A DNA stretch of 64,000 nt from positions 44,769 through 108,768 of the forward strand of contig NZ_BCVQ01000011.1 of the NCBI RefSeq assembly GCF_001591825.1, given 5' to 3'. The DNA is from Rossellomorea vietnamensis NBRC 101237 (GTDB lineage: Bacteria > Bacillota > Bacilli > Bacillales > Bacillaceae_B). The notes under the pieces were generated by a model. That model worked only from the letters and a program-made list of their open reading frames with translations. It was not told the DNA's origin and searched no databases. The first letter of the stretch is position 1, and each line of letters begins with the position of its first letter. Positions 9,564-19,367 of the stretch are shown one piece after another. The translations under genes and the position numbers were made by a program.

Positions 9564-9602
9564 AAAAAAGCAAGTCTTCTATTCCCACATTAGAAGACTT
9601 GC
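9564..9602 (-). terminator. Terminator of the panBCD operon
   Basis: Perfect 11-bp stem GCAAGTCTTCT / AGAAGACTTGC with an 11-base loop, followed on the minus strand by TTTTTTGTTT; eight bases downstream of the panD stop. Confidence 0.9.
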
Positions 9603-9609
9603 CCATCTT

Positions 9610-9993
9610 TTATAGTATTGTCGCTTCGGGTTCTGTTCCGATCATATCGATCACCCGGTTATTTTCTCCCATGATCGCCACTTTCGGCATATGGTCATGA
9701 ACCATTTCCTCAGCAACCAGTTTATACGAAATGATGATGACGATATCCCCTTTTTGCACGAGCCTTGCAGCCGCACCGTTCAGACAGATGACGCCGCTTC
9801 CTCTTTCCCCCGGTATGATATAGGTCTCCAGGCGGGCCCCGTTATTGTTGTTGACGATCTGAACCTTTTCATTTGCCATCATTCCGACGGCATCGAGAAT
9901 ATCCTGATCGATGGTAATGCTCCCGACGTACTCAAGGTTTGCCTCGGTTACAGTCGCTCTATGAATTTTTCCACTCATCATCGTTCTAAACAT
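9610..9993 (-). CDS. panD: Aspartate 1-decarboxylase precursor
   Basis: Pyruvoyl enzyme that makes beta-alanine from aspartate for pantothenate. The 127-residue proenzyme has the autocleavage site Gly24-Ser25 in YVGSITID, which gives the pyruvoyl group, plus the conserved [13 protein letters not shown] and [12 protein letters not shown] blocks. Start at MFRTMM (ATG 9991-9993) overlaps the panC stop; CCGGAGGAGG is just upstream. Last gene of panB-panC-panD. Confidence 0.97.
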   Translation of the reverse strand: MFRTMMSGKIHRATVTEANLEYVGSITIDQDILDAVGMMANEKVQIVNNNNGARLETYIIPGERGSGVICLNGAAARLVQKGDIVIIISYKLVAEEMVHDHMPKVAIMGENNRVIDMIGTEPEATIL

Positions 9994-10855
9994 CTGAATC
10001 CTCCTCCGGTTGTACACTGATGATTATATTATCTATTAACCTGGCCTGTTGAAATTGAACGGCTACAGCTATGATAATGTCGCCTTCCAGCCGCTTCAGT
10101 TCCTCGAGCTCCGGGTATGAATACACTTCTACATAATCGATGGTACCAGAAGTGTTTTCTTGTATGATTTTAGAAATCATCCCCGTAAGGACTGAAGGGA
10201 TCCTCTCTCCGTCTTCAATCCTTTTACGAGCTTCTTTCAAACTTGCATAAAGGAAAGGGGCAACTTGTCTTTCCTCTTGTGACAGATAGACATTTCTTGA
10301 ACTCTTGGCCAGTCCATCCTTTTCCCTGACTGTAGGGACCCGGATGATTTCAAGCGGAAAGAAATAATCCCTCACCAAGCCTTCCACCACAGCAACTTGT
10401 TGCGCATCCTTCTGCCCGAAGTAGGCCCTCGTAGGCTGCACAAGATGAAACAATTTTGTCAGGACGGTCACAACCCCGTCAAAATGACCTTCCCGCTTCC
10501 TGCCGCACAGTACATCCACACGCTCGTTCACGTTCATAGTGATAGACTGCTTCCCCCGGTACATGTCAGCCACATCAGGAATGAAAAGAATATCCACCCC
10601 TGACATCCTTGCTAACTCCGTATCCCTCTCCACATCCCGGGGATAGCGGTCAAAATCTTCATTCGGCCCGAATTGCAGGGGGTTCACAAAAATACTCATC
10701 ACAACGACTTCATTGTTAGCCCTTGCTTCCTTCGCCAAGGTCAGATGCCCCTCATGAAGGAACCCCATCGTAGGGACAAATCCTATCGTTTTCCCCGTAT
10801 TTTTCAAATGATCTATCGTTACTCTCAAGTCGTTTAGTTTGGTTATGACCTTCAT
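9986..10855 (-). CDS. panC: Pantothenate synthetase
   Basis: Joins pantoate and beta-alanine with ATP. The 289-residue product shows the nucleotidyl-transferase HxGH motif in [12 protein letters not shown] (about 29-40), the pantoate-binding [17 protein letters not shown] segment and the KMSKS-like KSSRNVYLS. Its ATG overlaps the panB stop (ATGA) and its stop overlaps panD, so the three genes are translationally coupled. Confidence 0.97.
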   Translation of the reverse strand: MKVITKLNDLRVTIDHLKNTGKTIGFVPTMGFLHEGHLTLAKEARANNEVVVMSIFVNPLQFGPNEDFDRYPRDVERDTELARMSGVDILFIPDVADMYRGKQSITMNVNERVDVLCGRKREGHFDGVVTVLTKLFHLVQPTRAYFGQKDAQQVAVVEGLVRDYFFPLEIIRVPTVREKDGLAKSSRNVYLSQEERQVAPFLYASLKEARKRIEDGERIPSVLTGMISKIIQENTSGTIDYVEVYSYPELEELKRLEGDIIIAVAVQFQQARLIDNIIISVQPEEDSDV

Positions 10856-11691
10856 TTTTTCAACCCGCCATAGAGAGAATGAAGTTCTTCATCCCGCATA
10901 GTGAAGGAATGCTCATCTGTCGGAAAGCTACTGTCCTTTACTTCATGAATATAGCTCTCAAGGCTGTCATGCATGACGTCAGATGCATTCCCGAATTGCT
11001 TGACAAACTTAGGCACGCGGTTCACACCATAGGTCACAAGGTCATGGAATACCAGTACCTGACCGTCAGTATCAACCCCGGCCCCGATGCCGATTGTCGG
11101 AATCGTCAAGGCTTCTGATATCTCCCTTGCGATTTGTTTCGGTACGCATTCCAGGACCAGTGCAAAGGCACCGGCTTCTTCACATTTCATACTATCTTCG
11201 ATCAACTTCTTCGCTGTGTCTGCCGTCTTCCCCTGAACTTTATAACCTCCAAGGACCCCAACAGATTGAGGAGTCAATCCTAAATGGGCCACCACGGGAA
11301 TTCCCGCACTGGTAAGGTCCCTTATTCGATCGATGACGTGGGCGCCTCCTTCGACCTTGACGGCATGGGCTCCTCCCTGTTGAAGGATGTCCGCAGCTGT
11401 TTTAAGGGTTTCTTCCCTCGATAGGTGGTATGACATAAACGGCATATCCGTCACGATAAACGTATTCGATGCCCCTCTTTTTACGGCTTTCGTATGATGA
11501 ATCATATCGAATACCGTTACAGGTACCGTAGAGTCATATCCTAAAACGACCATCCCAAGGCTGTCTCCCACCAGAATGACATCGATTCCCGCTTCCTCGG
11601 CTACTTTTGCACTTGGATAATCATACGCTGTAACCATGGCAATCTTTTCTTTTTCATTCTTCATCTTAAGAAAATCGGTTGTTTGTTTCAT
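10852..11691 (-). CDS. panB: 3-methyl-2-oxobutanoate hydroxymethyltransferase
   Basis: First committed step of pantothenate synthesis, adding a methylene-THF hydroxymethyl group to 2-oxoisovalerate. At 279 residues it has the family length. Metal-binding Asp in LVGDSLGMV, the VKVEGG block and the [17 protein letters not shown] signature are all present. AAGGAGGATCAC precedes the ATG. It heads panB-panC-panD and follows a roughly 215-base leader that contains a terminator and a competing antiterminator. Confidence 0.97.
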   Translation of the reverse strand: MKQTTDFLKMKNEKEKIAMVTAYDYPSAKVAEEAGIDVILVGDSLGMVVLGYDSTVPVTVFDMIHHTKAVKRGASNTFIVTDMPFMSYHLSREETLKTAADILQQGGAHAVKVEGGAHVIDRIRDLTSAGIPVVAHLGLTPQSVGVLGGYKVQGKTADTAKKLIEDSMKCEEAGAFALVLECVPKQIAREISEALTIPTIGIGAGVDTDGQVLVFHDLVTYGVNRVPKFVKQFGNASDVMHDSLESYIHEVKDSSFPTDEHSFTMRDEELHSLYGGLKK

Positions 11692-11731
11692 GTGATCCTC
11701 CTTCTTTTCAGTCAGAGGTGACGAAACGGAA

Positions 11732-11745
11732 TGAAAGCACTTTCA
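11732..11745. promoter_or_regulatory. Possible cre-like palindrome in the panB leader
   Basis: TGAAAGCACTTTCA matches the CcpA box consensus TGWAANCGNTNWCA at 13 of 14 positions (CA instead of CG at the centre) and has perfect 6-base arms. It lies between the leader terminator and the panB ribosome site. It could equally be a small hairpin. Confidence 0.3.
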
Positions 11746-11755
11746 TGATGAATAT

Positions 11756-11786
11756 AAAAAAACCTCCTGTAAAAAATGACAGAAGG
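11756..11786 (-). terminator. Leader terminator (attenuator) upstream of panB
   Basis: Minus strand CCTTCTGT (11779-11786) pairs with ACAGGAGG (11763-11770), one G-T wobble, then seven T (11756-11762). It lies 65 bases before the panB start inside the leader, not after a gene. Its upstream arm can instead pair with 11816-11824, which argues for regulated attenuation. Confidence 0.75.
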
Positions 11787-11797
11787 ATCATAAGTGG

Positions 11798-11843
11798 TTG
11801 ATATCATTGTTTCGACCCTCTGTCCCAGTCCACAATGGATCAA
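11798..11843 (-). ncRNA. Candidate aptamer stem in the panB leader (possible pan motif RNA)
   Basis: On the minus strand TTGAT-C-CATTGT (11843-11832) pairs with ACAATG-AT-ATCAA (11810-11798), an 11-bp stem with an asymmetric bulge. Its apical part holds GACAGAGGG (11824-11816), which can also pair with CCTTCTGTC (11786-11778) and so block the terminator. A conserved RNA called the pan motif is known upstream of panB in Firmicutes; I cannot confirm that this is the same family without a covariance search. Confidence 0.5.
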
Positions 11844-11913
11844 GGCAGAAATAGTATTGAATAGTAAATGTACGTTCTTTAAAGGTGCAGTTCCGAGGAT
11901 ACTGCCCAATAGG

Positions 11914-11922
11914 ATTATACCA
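11914..11922 (-). promoter_or_regulatory. Extended -10 promoter for panBCD
   Basis: Minus-strand TGGTATAAT (TGnTATAAT) directly downstream of the birA terminator. Transcription from it would start near 11907 and include a GCAGT/ACTGC hairpin (11905-11887), the candidate aptamer and the leader terminator. Confidence 0.6.
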
Positions 11923-11923
11923 T

Positions 11924-11959
11924 AAAAAAACGGGATGGCTACACAGATTTCCATCCCGC
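11924..11959 (-). terminator. Terminator downstream of birA
   Basis: CGGGATGG and CCATCCCG arms with a 12-base loop, followed on the minus strand by seven T. It begins seven bases after the birA stop. Confidence 0.88.
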
Positions 11960-11966
11960 TGCATGT

Positions 11967-12950
11967 TCAAACATTCACTTCAATATCAGCGGAGTAGATC
12001 TGGTGGATCGTCCCACCTGAGTCTTCGATCTTCAGCACACCTTCGTCCGTAATCCCGAGTGCTCTTCCTTCAATGGTACCATTAATGGTTCTTGCCCGGA
12101 TCTTCTTCCCGATACTGATGGCATAGCTTTCCCATAAAAGCTTGATTGGTGTGAATCCTTCTTTCATATAAAGGGAATACAACGCCTCTATCCGTTCCAG
12201 CAACCTCTGAACAATGACAGACCTTGATAAAGTACGTCCTTCCTCAATGGAAAGCGAGGTTGCAATTTTTTGAATCTCATCGGGGAAATGGTCTTTCGTC
12301 TGGTTGACATTCATCCCGATCCCGATAATGATGGAATTGATTTTATCCGATTCAGCCTGAAGTTCCGTCAGGATGCCCGTCACCTTTTTCCCATCGATTA
12401 GTATGTCGTTTGGCCATTTGATCTGGGGATGGAGACCGGTAACTTCCTCGATTGCCTGGACCACGGCCACGGCAGCAATGAGTGTGAATTGGGGGGCCTT
12501 TTGAGGCGGAAGGTGGGGCTTTAAGATTAAGCTCATCCAAATCCCAGTACCTTTCGAGGAGTGCCACTCCCTCATCAATCTGCCCCGTCCGGCGGTCTGT
12601 TCGTCTGCGATGACCAATGTACCTTCTTCCGCTCCATCACTTGCAAGGGTGTGAGCGATCCGCTGGGTGCTCGGAACAGACTCTTCATAATGGATCACGG
12701 TTCCCAGCGTCCGGGTTTGTAAGCCTAAACGTATTTTACTTTCTGTGACACTATCAGGCGTCTCGATGATCCGGTATCCCTTTTTCCTTACAGCTTCTAA
12801 TACAAACCCTTCTTTACGAAGCTCTTCGATATGCTTCCAGATCGCAGTCCGTGAACAACCCACAATATCAGCAAGTGCTTGTCCCGATAAAAATTCCCGG
12901 TCCGATTCGAATAATGCCTGAAGGACTTTTTTTCTTATAGTCGATTGCAT
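11967..12950 (-). CDS. birA: Biotin-protein ligase / biotin operon repressor
   Basis: Activates biotin and attaches it to carboxylases, and represses biotin genes when loaded with biotinyl-AMP. The 327-residue product has an N-terminal winged helix (about 5-60, with GCSRTAIWKHIEELRKEG), the ligase motif QTAGRGRLMREW, and KWPNDILIDGKK. Start at MQSTIRKK overlaps the end of cca by 16 bases; the four-residue longer form lacks support. Ends before a strong terminator. Confidence 0.95.
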   Translation of the reverse strand: MQSTIRKKVLQALFESDREFLSGQALADIVGCSRTAIWKHIEELRKEGFVLEAVRKKGYRIIETPDSVTESKIRLGLQTRTLGTVIHYEESVPSTQRIAHTLASDGAEEGTLVIADEQTAGRGRLMREWHSSKGTGIWMSLILKPHLPPQKAPQFTLIAAVAVVQAIEEVTGLHPQIKWPNDILIDGKKVTGILTELQAESDKINSIIIGIGMNVNQTKDHFPDEIQKIATSLSIEEGRTLSRSVIVQRLLERIEALYSLYMKEGFTPIKLLWESYAISIGKKIRARTINGTIEGRALGITDEGVLKIEDSGGTIHQIYSADIEVNV

Positions 12951-14128
12951 GATTCCAGCCACCTCCTTATCTCTTCTTTGTCATTGTGTATCGTCTCATT
13001 GATGATAGCTGATTCAATTTCCAATAATCGTTCTTTCACCCACGGACCACCCTTTTGATCGGCCCAAGCCATTAAGTCTGTACCTGTTACATCGAGTTCT
13101 TGCCTGGACGAGATTGCGAGCTTGTGATATTGCTCCATCACTCTCTCCACCGAAAAGTCTGATGACGGTTCCAGGCATCCGTATACCTTTTCAACATTAA
13201 GGGCTGCATCGAGCCCGGCACGATATAATAATGTCTTTGTCCATCCGGATTGACGTTCCTTTAGAATATCTAGCTCTTTGGAACGGAGCCTGATCATTTT
13301 GGTAGGAAGTCTCCACCCTTTGAGAAAGGCCTGCACATCTTCCTCTTCTATATAAGTCAATAAGATCAGCCATGCTTGATCTTTATTTAATGAATCCAAA
13401 TCGGGGAGGTCTGCGAACGCTTTGAGCTGTGTGCCATATCCACTTAGAAAGGGAAGCTCCTTATACAAATCCGAATCCACAAGGAGATTCAGCCCTTCTT
13501 GCTTCCATCGGCCAGCCAGAATTTTCTCGAATTCCATCGTTTTTCGTTCAACTGCTATATGCTCGAGCAGTTTCGAGTGCTCCCTTAAGCTGGTTAAAGT
13601 TGATGATTCGAGATTGAAGCCGAGCTGACTGACAAACCGGACTGCCCTCATCATCCGCAAGGCATCCTCTGTAAACCTCATCTCCGGTGAGCCCACGGTC
13701 CGTATCAACCTATTCTGTATATCTTCTCTGCCATGATAAGGGTCGATGATCGTGCCATCCCCGTCCATGGCCATGCTGTTCATGGTGAAATCCCGGCGTT
13801 TCAGGTCCCCGTCGAGTGAACGGATGAATTCTACCTTATCGGGTCTTCTATAATCCGTATAGGAAGACTCGGTCCTGAACGTGGTGATTTCATATTCCCT
13901 GCCTTCTTCCAATACGAGGACCGTTCCATGCTCAATACCGATATCAATCGTTTTACGGAAAACCATTTTAACCTCTTCCGGATAGGCAGAAGTGGCGATG
14001 TCTACGTCATTGATCGTCCTGCCAAGAAGGTAATCCCGGACAGATCCTCCAACGAAATAGGCTTCGAACCCTGCCTCTTCAAGCCTTTTCAACACGGGAA
14101 CAGCCTGTTGGAATATGGTTGGTAACAT
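12935..14128 (-). CDS. cca: CCA-adding tRNA nucleotidyltransferase
   Basis: Adds or repairs the 3' CCA of tRNAs. Class II enzyme: VGGSVRDYLLGR (glycine-rich loop) and DVDIAT (metal-binding DxD) near residues 25-45, RRDFTMNSMA and the nucleotide-choosing EDALRMMRAVRF block. From the ATG at 14128 the length is 397, the same as B. subtilis Cca; an upstream GTG that overlaps the bshA stop has no ribosome site, while AGGTG precedes 14128. Confidence 0.94.
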   Translation of the reverse strand: MLPTIFQQAVPVLKRLEEAGFEAYFVGGSVRDYLLGRTINDVDIATSAYPEEVKMVFRKTIDIGIEHGTVLVLEEGREYEITTFRTESSYTDYRRPDKVEFIRSLDGDLKRRDFTMNSMAMDGDGTIIDPYHGREDIQNRLIRTVGSPEMRFTEDALRMMRAVRFVSQLGFNLESSTLTSLREHSKLLEHIAVERKTMEFEKILAGRWKQEGLNLLVDSDLYKELPFLSGYGTQLKAFADLPDLDSLNKDQAWLILLTYIEEEDVQAFLKGWRLPTKMIRLRSKELDILKERQSGWTKTLLYRAGLDAALNVEKVYGCLEPSSDFSVERVMEQYHKLAISSRQELDVTGTDLMAWADQKGGPWVKERLLEIESAIINETIHNDKEEIRRWLESCNRL

Positions 14129-14175
14129 TCTTAACACCTGCTTTACTTGAATCGTCTTCGCGTATTCCTGACTGT

Positions 14176-15300
14176 TCACAAAAGATTCTTATAGATTTGT
14201 TCATACTGTTCGACTATTTTGCTCGAGTGAAAGGTCGACCGTGCCGTATGAAGGGCATTCTTCGATAATTCACCGTGGAGCCCATCGTCCTTCAGTAATT
14301 GCAGCGCCCTGCCGGCAATTTGCCTGACGTTTCCGATTTCACAAATAAAACCGTTGTATCCATCCTCGATCACTTCAGGGATGCCGCCTACATTTGTACC
14401 GATGCTCGGAACGCCACAAGCCATCGCCTCGAGTGCGACTAAGCCGAAGCTCTCTTTTTCTGAAAGTAATAGTTTGATATCACTGATCGAATAAAGTTCT
14501 TCCAGATTATCCTGTTTTCCAAGGAATAAGACCCGATCCTCTAATCCCAGCTCCGTTACCTGCTTGCATATGAGGGTCATTTCAGGTCCGTCACCTACAA
14601 GGAGGAGCTTTGATGGGATCTCCTTCTGGATGAGGTTGAAGGAATCGACTACATCGTTCACCCTTTTCACACCACGGAAGTTTGATACGTGGATGATGAC
14701 CTTTTCATCATCCTTGATTCCATATTCGCTTCTCAGATGACGGGAATCCACTTTCCTGTAAACCCTCTCATCAATGAAGTTATAAACCGTCTTAATCTCT
14801 TTATCAGGCTGGATCAAATCATGGGTCTGTTTGACTAGAGCGGTAGACACCGCCGTCACGACATCCGACTTTTCAATGCCAAAACGAATGGCCCCTGTCA
14901 GAGATGGATCGTACCCAAGAACCGTAATATCCGTTCCGTGTAATGTGGTGACGATCTTCACGTCCTTCCCGGACATTTGTTTCCCCAAGATAGCACAGAC
15001 AGCGTGGGGGATCGCATAATGAACATGCAGGATATCCAGGTTTTCCCGTTCCGTTATCTCCGCCATCTTATTTGCCAGCGCAATATCATAAGGAGGATAT
15101 TGAAACACTGAATATTGACTCACTTCCACTTGATGAAAATAAATATTGTGATACATTTTGTTCAACCTGAACGGGATGCTAGAGGTAATAAAATGGATTT
15201 CATGGCCTTTCTCAGCCAGTAACTTACCGAGCTCCGTTGCCACTACCCCTGATCCTCCGACCGTTGGATAGCAGGTGATTCCTATCTTCAACTTCTTCAT
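14176..15300 (-). CDS. bshA: N-acetyl-alpha-D-glucosaminyl L-malate synthase (bacillithiol)
   Basis: GT4-family retaining glycosyltransferase making GlcNAc-malate, the first step of bacillithiol synthesis. The 374-residue product has the N-terminal [19 protein letters not shown], the donor-site [10 protein letters not shown] and the GT4 Ex7E motif in [21 protein letters not shown] precedes the ATG. It follows bshB1 by four bases, so the first two bacillithiol steps are coupled. Confidence 0.96.
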   Translation of the reverse strand: MKKLKIGITCYPTVGGSGVVATELGKLLAEKGHEIHFITSSIPFRLNKMYHNIYFHQVEVSQYSVFQYPPYDIALANKMAEITERENLDILHVHYAIPHAVCAILGKQMSGKDVKIVTTLHGTDITVLGYDPSLTGAIRFGIEKSDVVTAVSTALVKQTHDLIQPDKEIKTVYNFIDERVYRKVDSRHLRSEYGIKDDEKVIIHVSNFRGVKRVNDVVDSFNLIQKEIPSKLLLVGDGPEMTLICKQVTELGLEDRVLFLGKQDNLEELYSISDIKLLLSEKESFGLVALEAMACGVPSIGTNVGGIPEVIEDGYNGFICEIGNVRQIAGRALQLLKDDGLHGELSKNALHTARSTFHSSKIVEQYEQIYKNLL

Positions 15301-15304
15301 ACAA

Positions 15305-16006
15305 TTAATCTCCTAACAAATCATGATGCAAGATAAGGGTGTGATAGGAAAAGAATCCTTCTGCATAAAGGAGTCCGGCATCTTTCCCCATCATTCTCTC
15401 CCTTGCTTCTACCGCTTCGATGTAACCATCTGTCAAAGGAGTCGAGACCCCGTCGGATCCTTTGGAGAATTGGCTTCCATATGCTTGAAGGCTCGCAATC
15501 TTCGCTTTCATATACGGCTCGATATCCACTACAAATTGAGGCTTATGAAACCCGTTGATCATATAGAAATAGAGATGAGCCGTTTTATGCGCCGGGGTTT
15601 CGGAATGAAATTTCCGGATTCCAGCAGAAAAAAAAGCCTCTTTCACCAGTCGGGAAGCATTTCCATGGTCTGGGTGGCGATCTTGGTCAAAGGGAGCAAA
15701 TATCGCTTTCGGTTTATATGTTCTAATCAAGTTGACGACTTTCTCGATGTTTTCGTCCGTTATGTATATTCCCCGATCGGGTATATCGAGGGTCACTCTC
15801 TTATATGCACCTAATATGTCCGCTGCCCGCAGCGCTTCCTCTTTTCGCAAAGAAACCGTCCCATTCGAGGACAGCTCTGCCTCTGTTATATCGCAGATGA
15901 CAATCTTCTTACCCTCAGCTGCATATTTCGCCAATGTTCCTCCCATACCGATCTCCACATCATCGGCATGTGCTCCGAACGCAAGGATGTCTATTTGTCG
16001 GTCCAC
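15305..16006 (-). CDS. bshB1: Bacillithiol deacetylase BshB1
   Basis: Zinc-dependent LmbE/PIG-L family deacetylase that removes the acetyl group from GlcNAc-malate. The [12 protein letters not shown] motif (His13, Asp16) and [10 protein letters not shown] supply the zinc ligands and catalytic Asp. Starts with GTG; AAAGGAGGAG sits seven bases upstream. Located between mgsA and bshA as in B. subtilis. Confidence 0.95.
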   Translation of the reverse strand: MDRQIDILAFGAHADDVEIGMGGTLAKYAAEGKKIVICDITEAELSSNGTVSLRKEEALRAADILGAYKRVTLDIPDRGIYITDENIEKVVNLIRTYKPKAIFAPFDQDRHPDHGNASRLVKEAFFSAGIRKFHSETPAHKTAHLYFYMINGFHKPQFVVDIEPYMKAKIASLQAYGSQFSKGSDGVSTPLTDGYIEAVEARERMMGKDAGLLYAEGFFSYHTLILHHDLLGD

Positions 16007-16007
16007 T

Positions 16008-16415
16008 TTACTCCTCCTTTTCCTTCACTATACTCCGCCACGCAATATCCCCTCTGTCAAGACCCCTTACCAGCACTTCAGCGGTCCCCATATTGGTCGC
16101 AAGGGGTACTGAGTACACGTCACAGAGCCTGATCAGAGCCGATACATCAGGTTCATGGGGCTGTGCCGTCAGGGGATCCCGGAAGAAGAGGATAAGGTCC
16201 ATTTTATTATTGGCAATGTATGATCCTATTTCCTGGTCTCCCCCCAATGGGCCTGAACGGAATCGATGGACGGATAAACCCGTTTCTTCCCCGATCCTTT
16301 TTCCCGTTGTCCCAGTGGCAAAGAGAGTGTGTTTCTCTATGATTGTCTTGTATGCGAGCACAAAACGAATAAGATCATCTTTTTTCTTATCATGAGCAAT
16401 CAGCGCAATATTCAT
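16008..16415 (-). CDS. mgsA: Methylglyoxal synthase
   Basis: Converts dihydroxyacetone phosphate to methylglyoxal and phosphate. The 135-residue product has the phosphate-binding [15 protein letters not shown], and the conserved [12 protein letters not shown] and TNMGTAE blocks. Start at [12 protein letters not shown] (ATG 16413-16415), with AAAGGGTGAG upstream, rather than three residues earlier. One base before bshB1 on the same strand, in the dapB-mgsA-bshB1-bshA-cca-birA run. Confidence 0.96.
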   Translation of the reverse strand: MNIALIAHDKKKDDLIRFVLAYKTIIEKHTLFATGTTGKRIGEETGLSVHRFRSGPLGGDQEIGSYIANNKMDLILFFRDPLTAQPHEPDVSALIRLCDVYSVPLATNMGTAEVLVRGLDRGDIAWRSIVKEKEE

Positions 16416-16427
16416 AACACTCACCCT

Positions 16428-17198
16428 TTAGTCTAAAATATTTTCAAGTCCATACACTAATGTATCCAGTTTCATGACCGTGTCCACAGAAACCTTCACG
16501 CCAGACATGAAACTTCCTCTGTTAAAAGAATCATGGCGTATCGTCAATGTTTGTCCCTCTGCTCCCAACATCACCTGCTGATGTGCGATGAGACCCGGAA
16601 GACGGACACTGTGAATATGCATCCCATCTACATTCGCTCCCCTGGCACCACTATGTGTTTCCTTTTCATCAGGGTGGCCCTGCTCCTTCGATTGCCTTAC
16701 TTCCCTTATCATTTCCGCTGTTTTCACGGCCGTACCCGATGGTGCATCCAATTTTCGATCATGATGCAATTCAATGATTTCCACATCATCGAAATATTTT
16801 GCAGCCATTTGAGAGAACTTCATCATAAGTACGGCTCCGATCGCGAAATTGGGAGCAATGATACATCCAAGAGACTTGGACTCTGCCAATCCCCTCAATT
16901 CTTCCAGTTCATCCGGAGAAAAACCCGTTGTCCCGACAACCGGTCTGACTCCATATTCCAGGGCCGTTTTCGTATGATGATACCCGACTTCGGGCGTCGT
17001 CAAGTCAATCAACACATGTGGCGCTTCCACTTGAAAGCATGCCTCTATATCTGTATAAACCGGTACATCCAGATTCGTTTCCTTTTTATGATCGATTACG
17101 CTAATAAGAGTAAAATGCTCGGTGTCCTTCACCAATTGAACCGCTTCCTTACCCATTCTTCCTCTTGGTCCTGCAATCGTGATGTTAATTTGCTCCAT
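16428..17198 (-). CDS. dapB: 4-hydroxy-tetrahydrodipicolinate reductase
   Basis: Lysine/diaminopimelate pathway reductase, also feeding dipicolinate in spores. NAD(P)H site [11 protein letters not shown] at the N-terminus, catalytic [15 protein letters not shown] and the PVVGTTGFS block are present. Three possible starts (GTG 17210, ATG 17204, ATG 17198); I choose 17198 because GTGGGGATG gives a usable ribosome site and the N-terminus matches relatives. Overlaps ypjD by 14 bases. Confidence 0.94.
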   Translation of the reverse strand: MEQINITIAGPRGRMGKEAVQLVKDTEHFTLISVIDHKKETNLDVPVYTDIEACFQVEAPHVLIDLTTPEVGYHHTKTALEYGVRPVVGTTGFSPDELEELRGLAESKSLGCIIAPNFAIGAVLMMKFSQMAAKYFDDVEIIELHHDRKLDAPSGTAVKTAEMIREVRQSKEQGHPDEKETHSGARGANVDGMHIHSVRLPGLIAHQQVMLGAEGQTLTIRHDSFNRGSFMSGVKVSVDTVMKLDTLVYGLENILD

Positions 17199-17538
17199 CT
17201 TCATCCCCACTTTCGATTCTGGTCCAACGATCTTTATCTCTTGTATTAAACTTATGAATCACTCTGTTATGGGCTTCTTCAAGGCTTATATCCAGGGAGT
17301 TGGCCAAACAGATGACGACAAACAATAGATCCCCCAGCTCTTCCTCAATCGTGTTTTCTTTTTCTGTATGTTTCTTTGGTTTTTCGCCATGGTAATGATT
17401 CACTTCTCTCGCTAACTCACCAAGTTCCTCGGTCAGACGCGCTACCATCGCCAATGGACTGAAATAACCCTCTTTGAATTGACTTATGTATTGGTCCACT
17501 TCTTTTTGCAATTGATTCATCGTTTTACTATTATCCAT
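17185..17538 (-). CDS. ypjD: MazG-like nucleotide pyrophosphohydrolase YpjD
   Basis: A 117-residue all-alpha NTP-PPase domain. The metal-binding ExxE...ExxD pattern is visible in [15 protein letters not shown] and [11 protein letters not shown]. Substrate is unknown; family members remove aberrant nucleotides. Start at MDNSKTMNQ is set by GGAGTGAGG upstream; 20 more upstream residues in the open frame are not conserved. First gene of the ypjD-dapB-mgsA run. Confidence 0.9.
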   Translation of the reverse strand: MDNSKTMNQLQKEVDQYISQFKEGYFSPLAMVARLTEELGELAREVNHYHGEKPKKHTEKENTIEEELGDLLFVVICLANSLDISLEEAHNRVIHKFNTRDKDRWTRIESGDEDGAN

Positions 17539-17626
17539 GAGAAGCCTCACTCCTTCATTATCTCCTATCATGTTAGCTAAATCCTCCCCGTTTGACAAAT
17601 ATTACGTTTGATTTCGCAAGTCTTCG

Positions 17627-17655
17627 TTGCCAGTTTGTTTTTCTTCTTATATAAT
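17627..17655 (+). promoter_or_regulatory. SigA-type promoter for ypjC-like yitT family gene
   Basis: TTGCCA (17627-17632), 17-base spacer, TATAAT (17650-17655), 44 bases upstream of the ATG. It points away from ypjD. Confidence 0.8.
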
Positions 17656-17698
17656 GTCTCTGTCAACGGGATAATACTATAAAAGGAGGGAAACACAG

Positions 17699-18568
17699 AT
17701 GTTGGGATTACGTATTAAAAATATTTTGTTCATCTTATTAGGATCGGCTATATTTGCATTCGGACTTGTACATTTTAATATCCAAAATAAACTGGCTGAA
17801 GGTGGATTCACGGGAATAACACTCATCCTTTACTTCTTATTTGATATTGATCCATCGTACTCCAACCTAGCCTTAAATATACCCCTATTCTTTCTGGGAT
17901 GGAAGCTCCTAGGGAAGAAAGCTTTCTATTATACTGTGATAGGGACTGTAGCTCTATCCGTATTCCTATGGATTTTCCAACGGTATCAAATGACCATCAA
18001 CCTGGAAGGGGATCTTTTTCTCGCGGCCTTATTTGCAGGTGTTTTCATTGGAATCGGACTGGGGATCATTTTCAGATACGGAGGTACGACAGGCGGGGTA
18101 GATATCATCGCCCGGCTTGCCCATAAGTACATTGGCTGGAGCATGGGAAAGACGATGTTCATGTTTGATGCCGTCGTCATCGGCATCTCTCTCATTACGT
18201 ATTTGGAATATCGGGAAGCGATGTACACCCTGGTCGCTGTATTTGTTGCTGCAAGGGTCATCGATTTCATGCAGGAAGGGGCTTATTCTGCCAGGGGCGC
18301 CATGATCATTTCAGAAAGCCATGAAGAAATCGCCAATGTCATCAATGAGAAAATGGACCGGGGAGTGACCGTCTTACGCGGCCACGGCTCATTTACGAAA
18401 CAAGAGCGGGAAGTTCTTTACTGTGTGGTAGGGAAAAATGAAATCGTAAGACTGAAAAACATCATTACAAGCGTTGATCCCCACGCCTTCGTATCCGTCA
18501 CTGTGGTCCATGACGTTCTCGGCGAAGGATTTACACTTGATGCAGATAAAAACCCTATACTGGACTAG
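17699..18568 (+). CDS. ypjC: YitT family membrane protein (YpjC)
   Basis: A 289-residue integral membrane protein: five to six hydrophobic segments in residues 1-190, including the family stretch GTTGGVDIIARL, and a C-terminal soluble DUF2179 domain (about 200-285, with DRGVTVLRGHGSF). Function unknown; a transporter role is suspected for the family. AAAGGAGGGAAA precedes the ATG. One of few plus-strand genes here; the facing gene is the zinc protease, and a shared terminator separates them. Confidence 0.9.
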   Translation: MLGLRIKNILFILLGSAIFAFGLVHFNIQNKLAEGGFTGITLILYFLFDIDPSYSNLALNIPLFFLGWKLLGKKAFYYTVIGTVALSVFLWIFQRYQMTINLEGDLFLAALFAGVFIGIGLGIIFRYGGTTGGVDIIARLAHKYIGWSMGKTMFMFDAVVIGISLITYLEYREAMYTLVAVFVAARVIDFMQEGAYSARGAMIISESHEEIANVINEKMDRGVTVLRGHGSFTKQEREVLYCVVGKNEIVRLKNIITSVDPHAFVSVTVVHDVLGEGFTLDADKNPILD

Positions 18569-18576
18569 AGGGAAAC

Positions 18577-18618
18577 AAAAAGAAGCCGGACCCATGATCA
18601 AGGGTCCGGCTTCTTTTA
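18577..18618. terminator. Bidirectional terminator between ypjC and the zinc protease
   Basis: Perfect 13-bp stem AGAAGCCGGACCC / GGGTCCGGCTTCT with an eight-base loop; T-rich on both sides (TTTTATT on plus, TTTTTGTTT on minus). Confidence 0.93.
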
Positions 18619-18626
18619 TTCTATTC

Positions 18627-19307
18627 TTAATCGTCACCATTCATCCCGGTGAAAATAAGTACCAGTCTTAACAATTCAATGATTGCGACAGCTGCAGCTG
18701 CTACATACGTCATTGCTGCTGCGTTCAGCACTTTTCTGGCATGACGCTCTTCTTCGTTGCGGATCAGTCCAAGGGAAACGATTTGATTCATCGCCCTTGA
18801 GGAAGCATTGAATTCAACAGGAAGCGTGATCAATTGGAACACAACCCCTGCCGCCATCAAAATGATCCCGAGCAGGAACATACCGGATAATTGCGTGAAA
18901 ATACCGATCATCAAGAAAATCCAGGACATATTGGAACCGATGTTCGCTACCGGTACGAGAGCATGTCGGAAACGGAGAAATGCATAGCTTTCAGCGTCCT
19001 GTATGGCGTGGCCAACTTCATGGGCAGCCACTGCGGCCCCGGCTACGGAGTGCCCGTGGTAGTTATCAGGTGATAAGGCGACCGTTTTGGTCATAGGGTT
19101 GTAGTGATCACTCAGGAATCCCCGGCCTTCCACTACCTTCACATTGTGCAAACCGTTTTCGTCCAGAATCCTTCTTGCCATTTCCCTTCCGGTCATACCA
19201 GAAGTGGTGGCCACTCTTGAATATTTCTTAAACGTACTCTTTACACGCATCTGTGCCCCTATTGGAATAAGAGCAATCAGTAAAAAGTAAATCAAAAATC
19301 CTGCCAT
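18627..19307 (-). CDS. YugP-type membrane zinc metallopeptidase
   Basis: A 226-residue membrane protein of the neutral zinc metallopeptidase family represented by B. subtilis YugP. N-terminal hydrophobic segment, active-site HEVGH at 96-100 with a downstream Glu/Asp region, and three further hydrophobic segments (about 115-150 and 195-220). Substrate unknown. GGAGG lies 11 bases upstream of the ATG. In B. subtilis yugP maps elsewhere, so this position is a local difference. Confidence 0.88.
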   Translation of the reverse strand: MAGFLIYFLLIALIPIGAQMRVKSTFKKYSRVATTSGMTGREMARRILDENGLHNVKVVEGRGFLSDHYNPMTKTVALSPDNYHGHSVAGAAVAAHEVGHAIQDAESYAFLRFRHALVPVANIGSNMSWIFLMIGIFTQLSGMFLLGIILMAAGVVFQLITLPVEFNASSRAMNQIVSLGLIRNEEERHARKVLNAAAMTYVAAAAVAIIELLRLVLIFTGMNGDD

Positions 19308-19367
19308 TATCGCAAAAACCTCCAGATGTATAGATTACCTAAATTTTATAGCGTCATCCTCGCACTG

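Noticed and set aside
9502..9606. 35-residue N-terminal extension of dinG
   Set aside because: It would begin inside the panD terminator and homologues begin at the exonuclease domain.
11760..11900. T-box in the panB leader
   Set aside because: The conserved T-box sequence (GGGTGGnACCGCG type) and specifier stem are not found.
11712..11970. Two open frames between birA and panB
   Set aside because: They cross the birA terminator and the structured panB leader and have no ribosome site.
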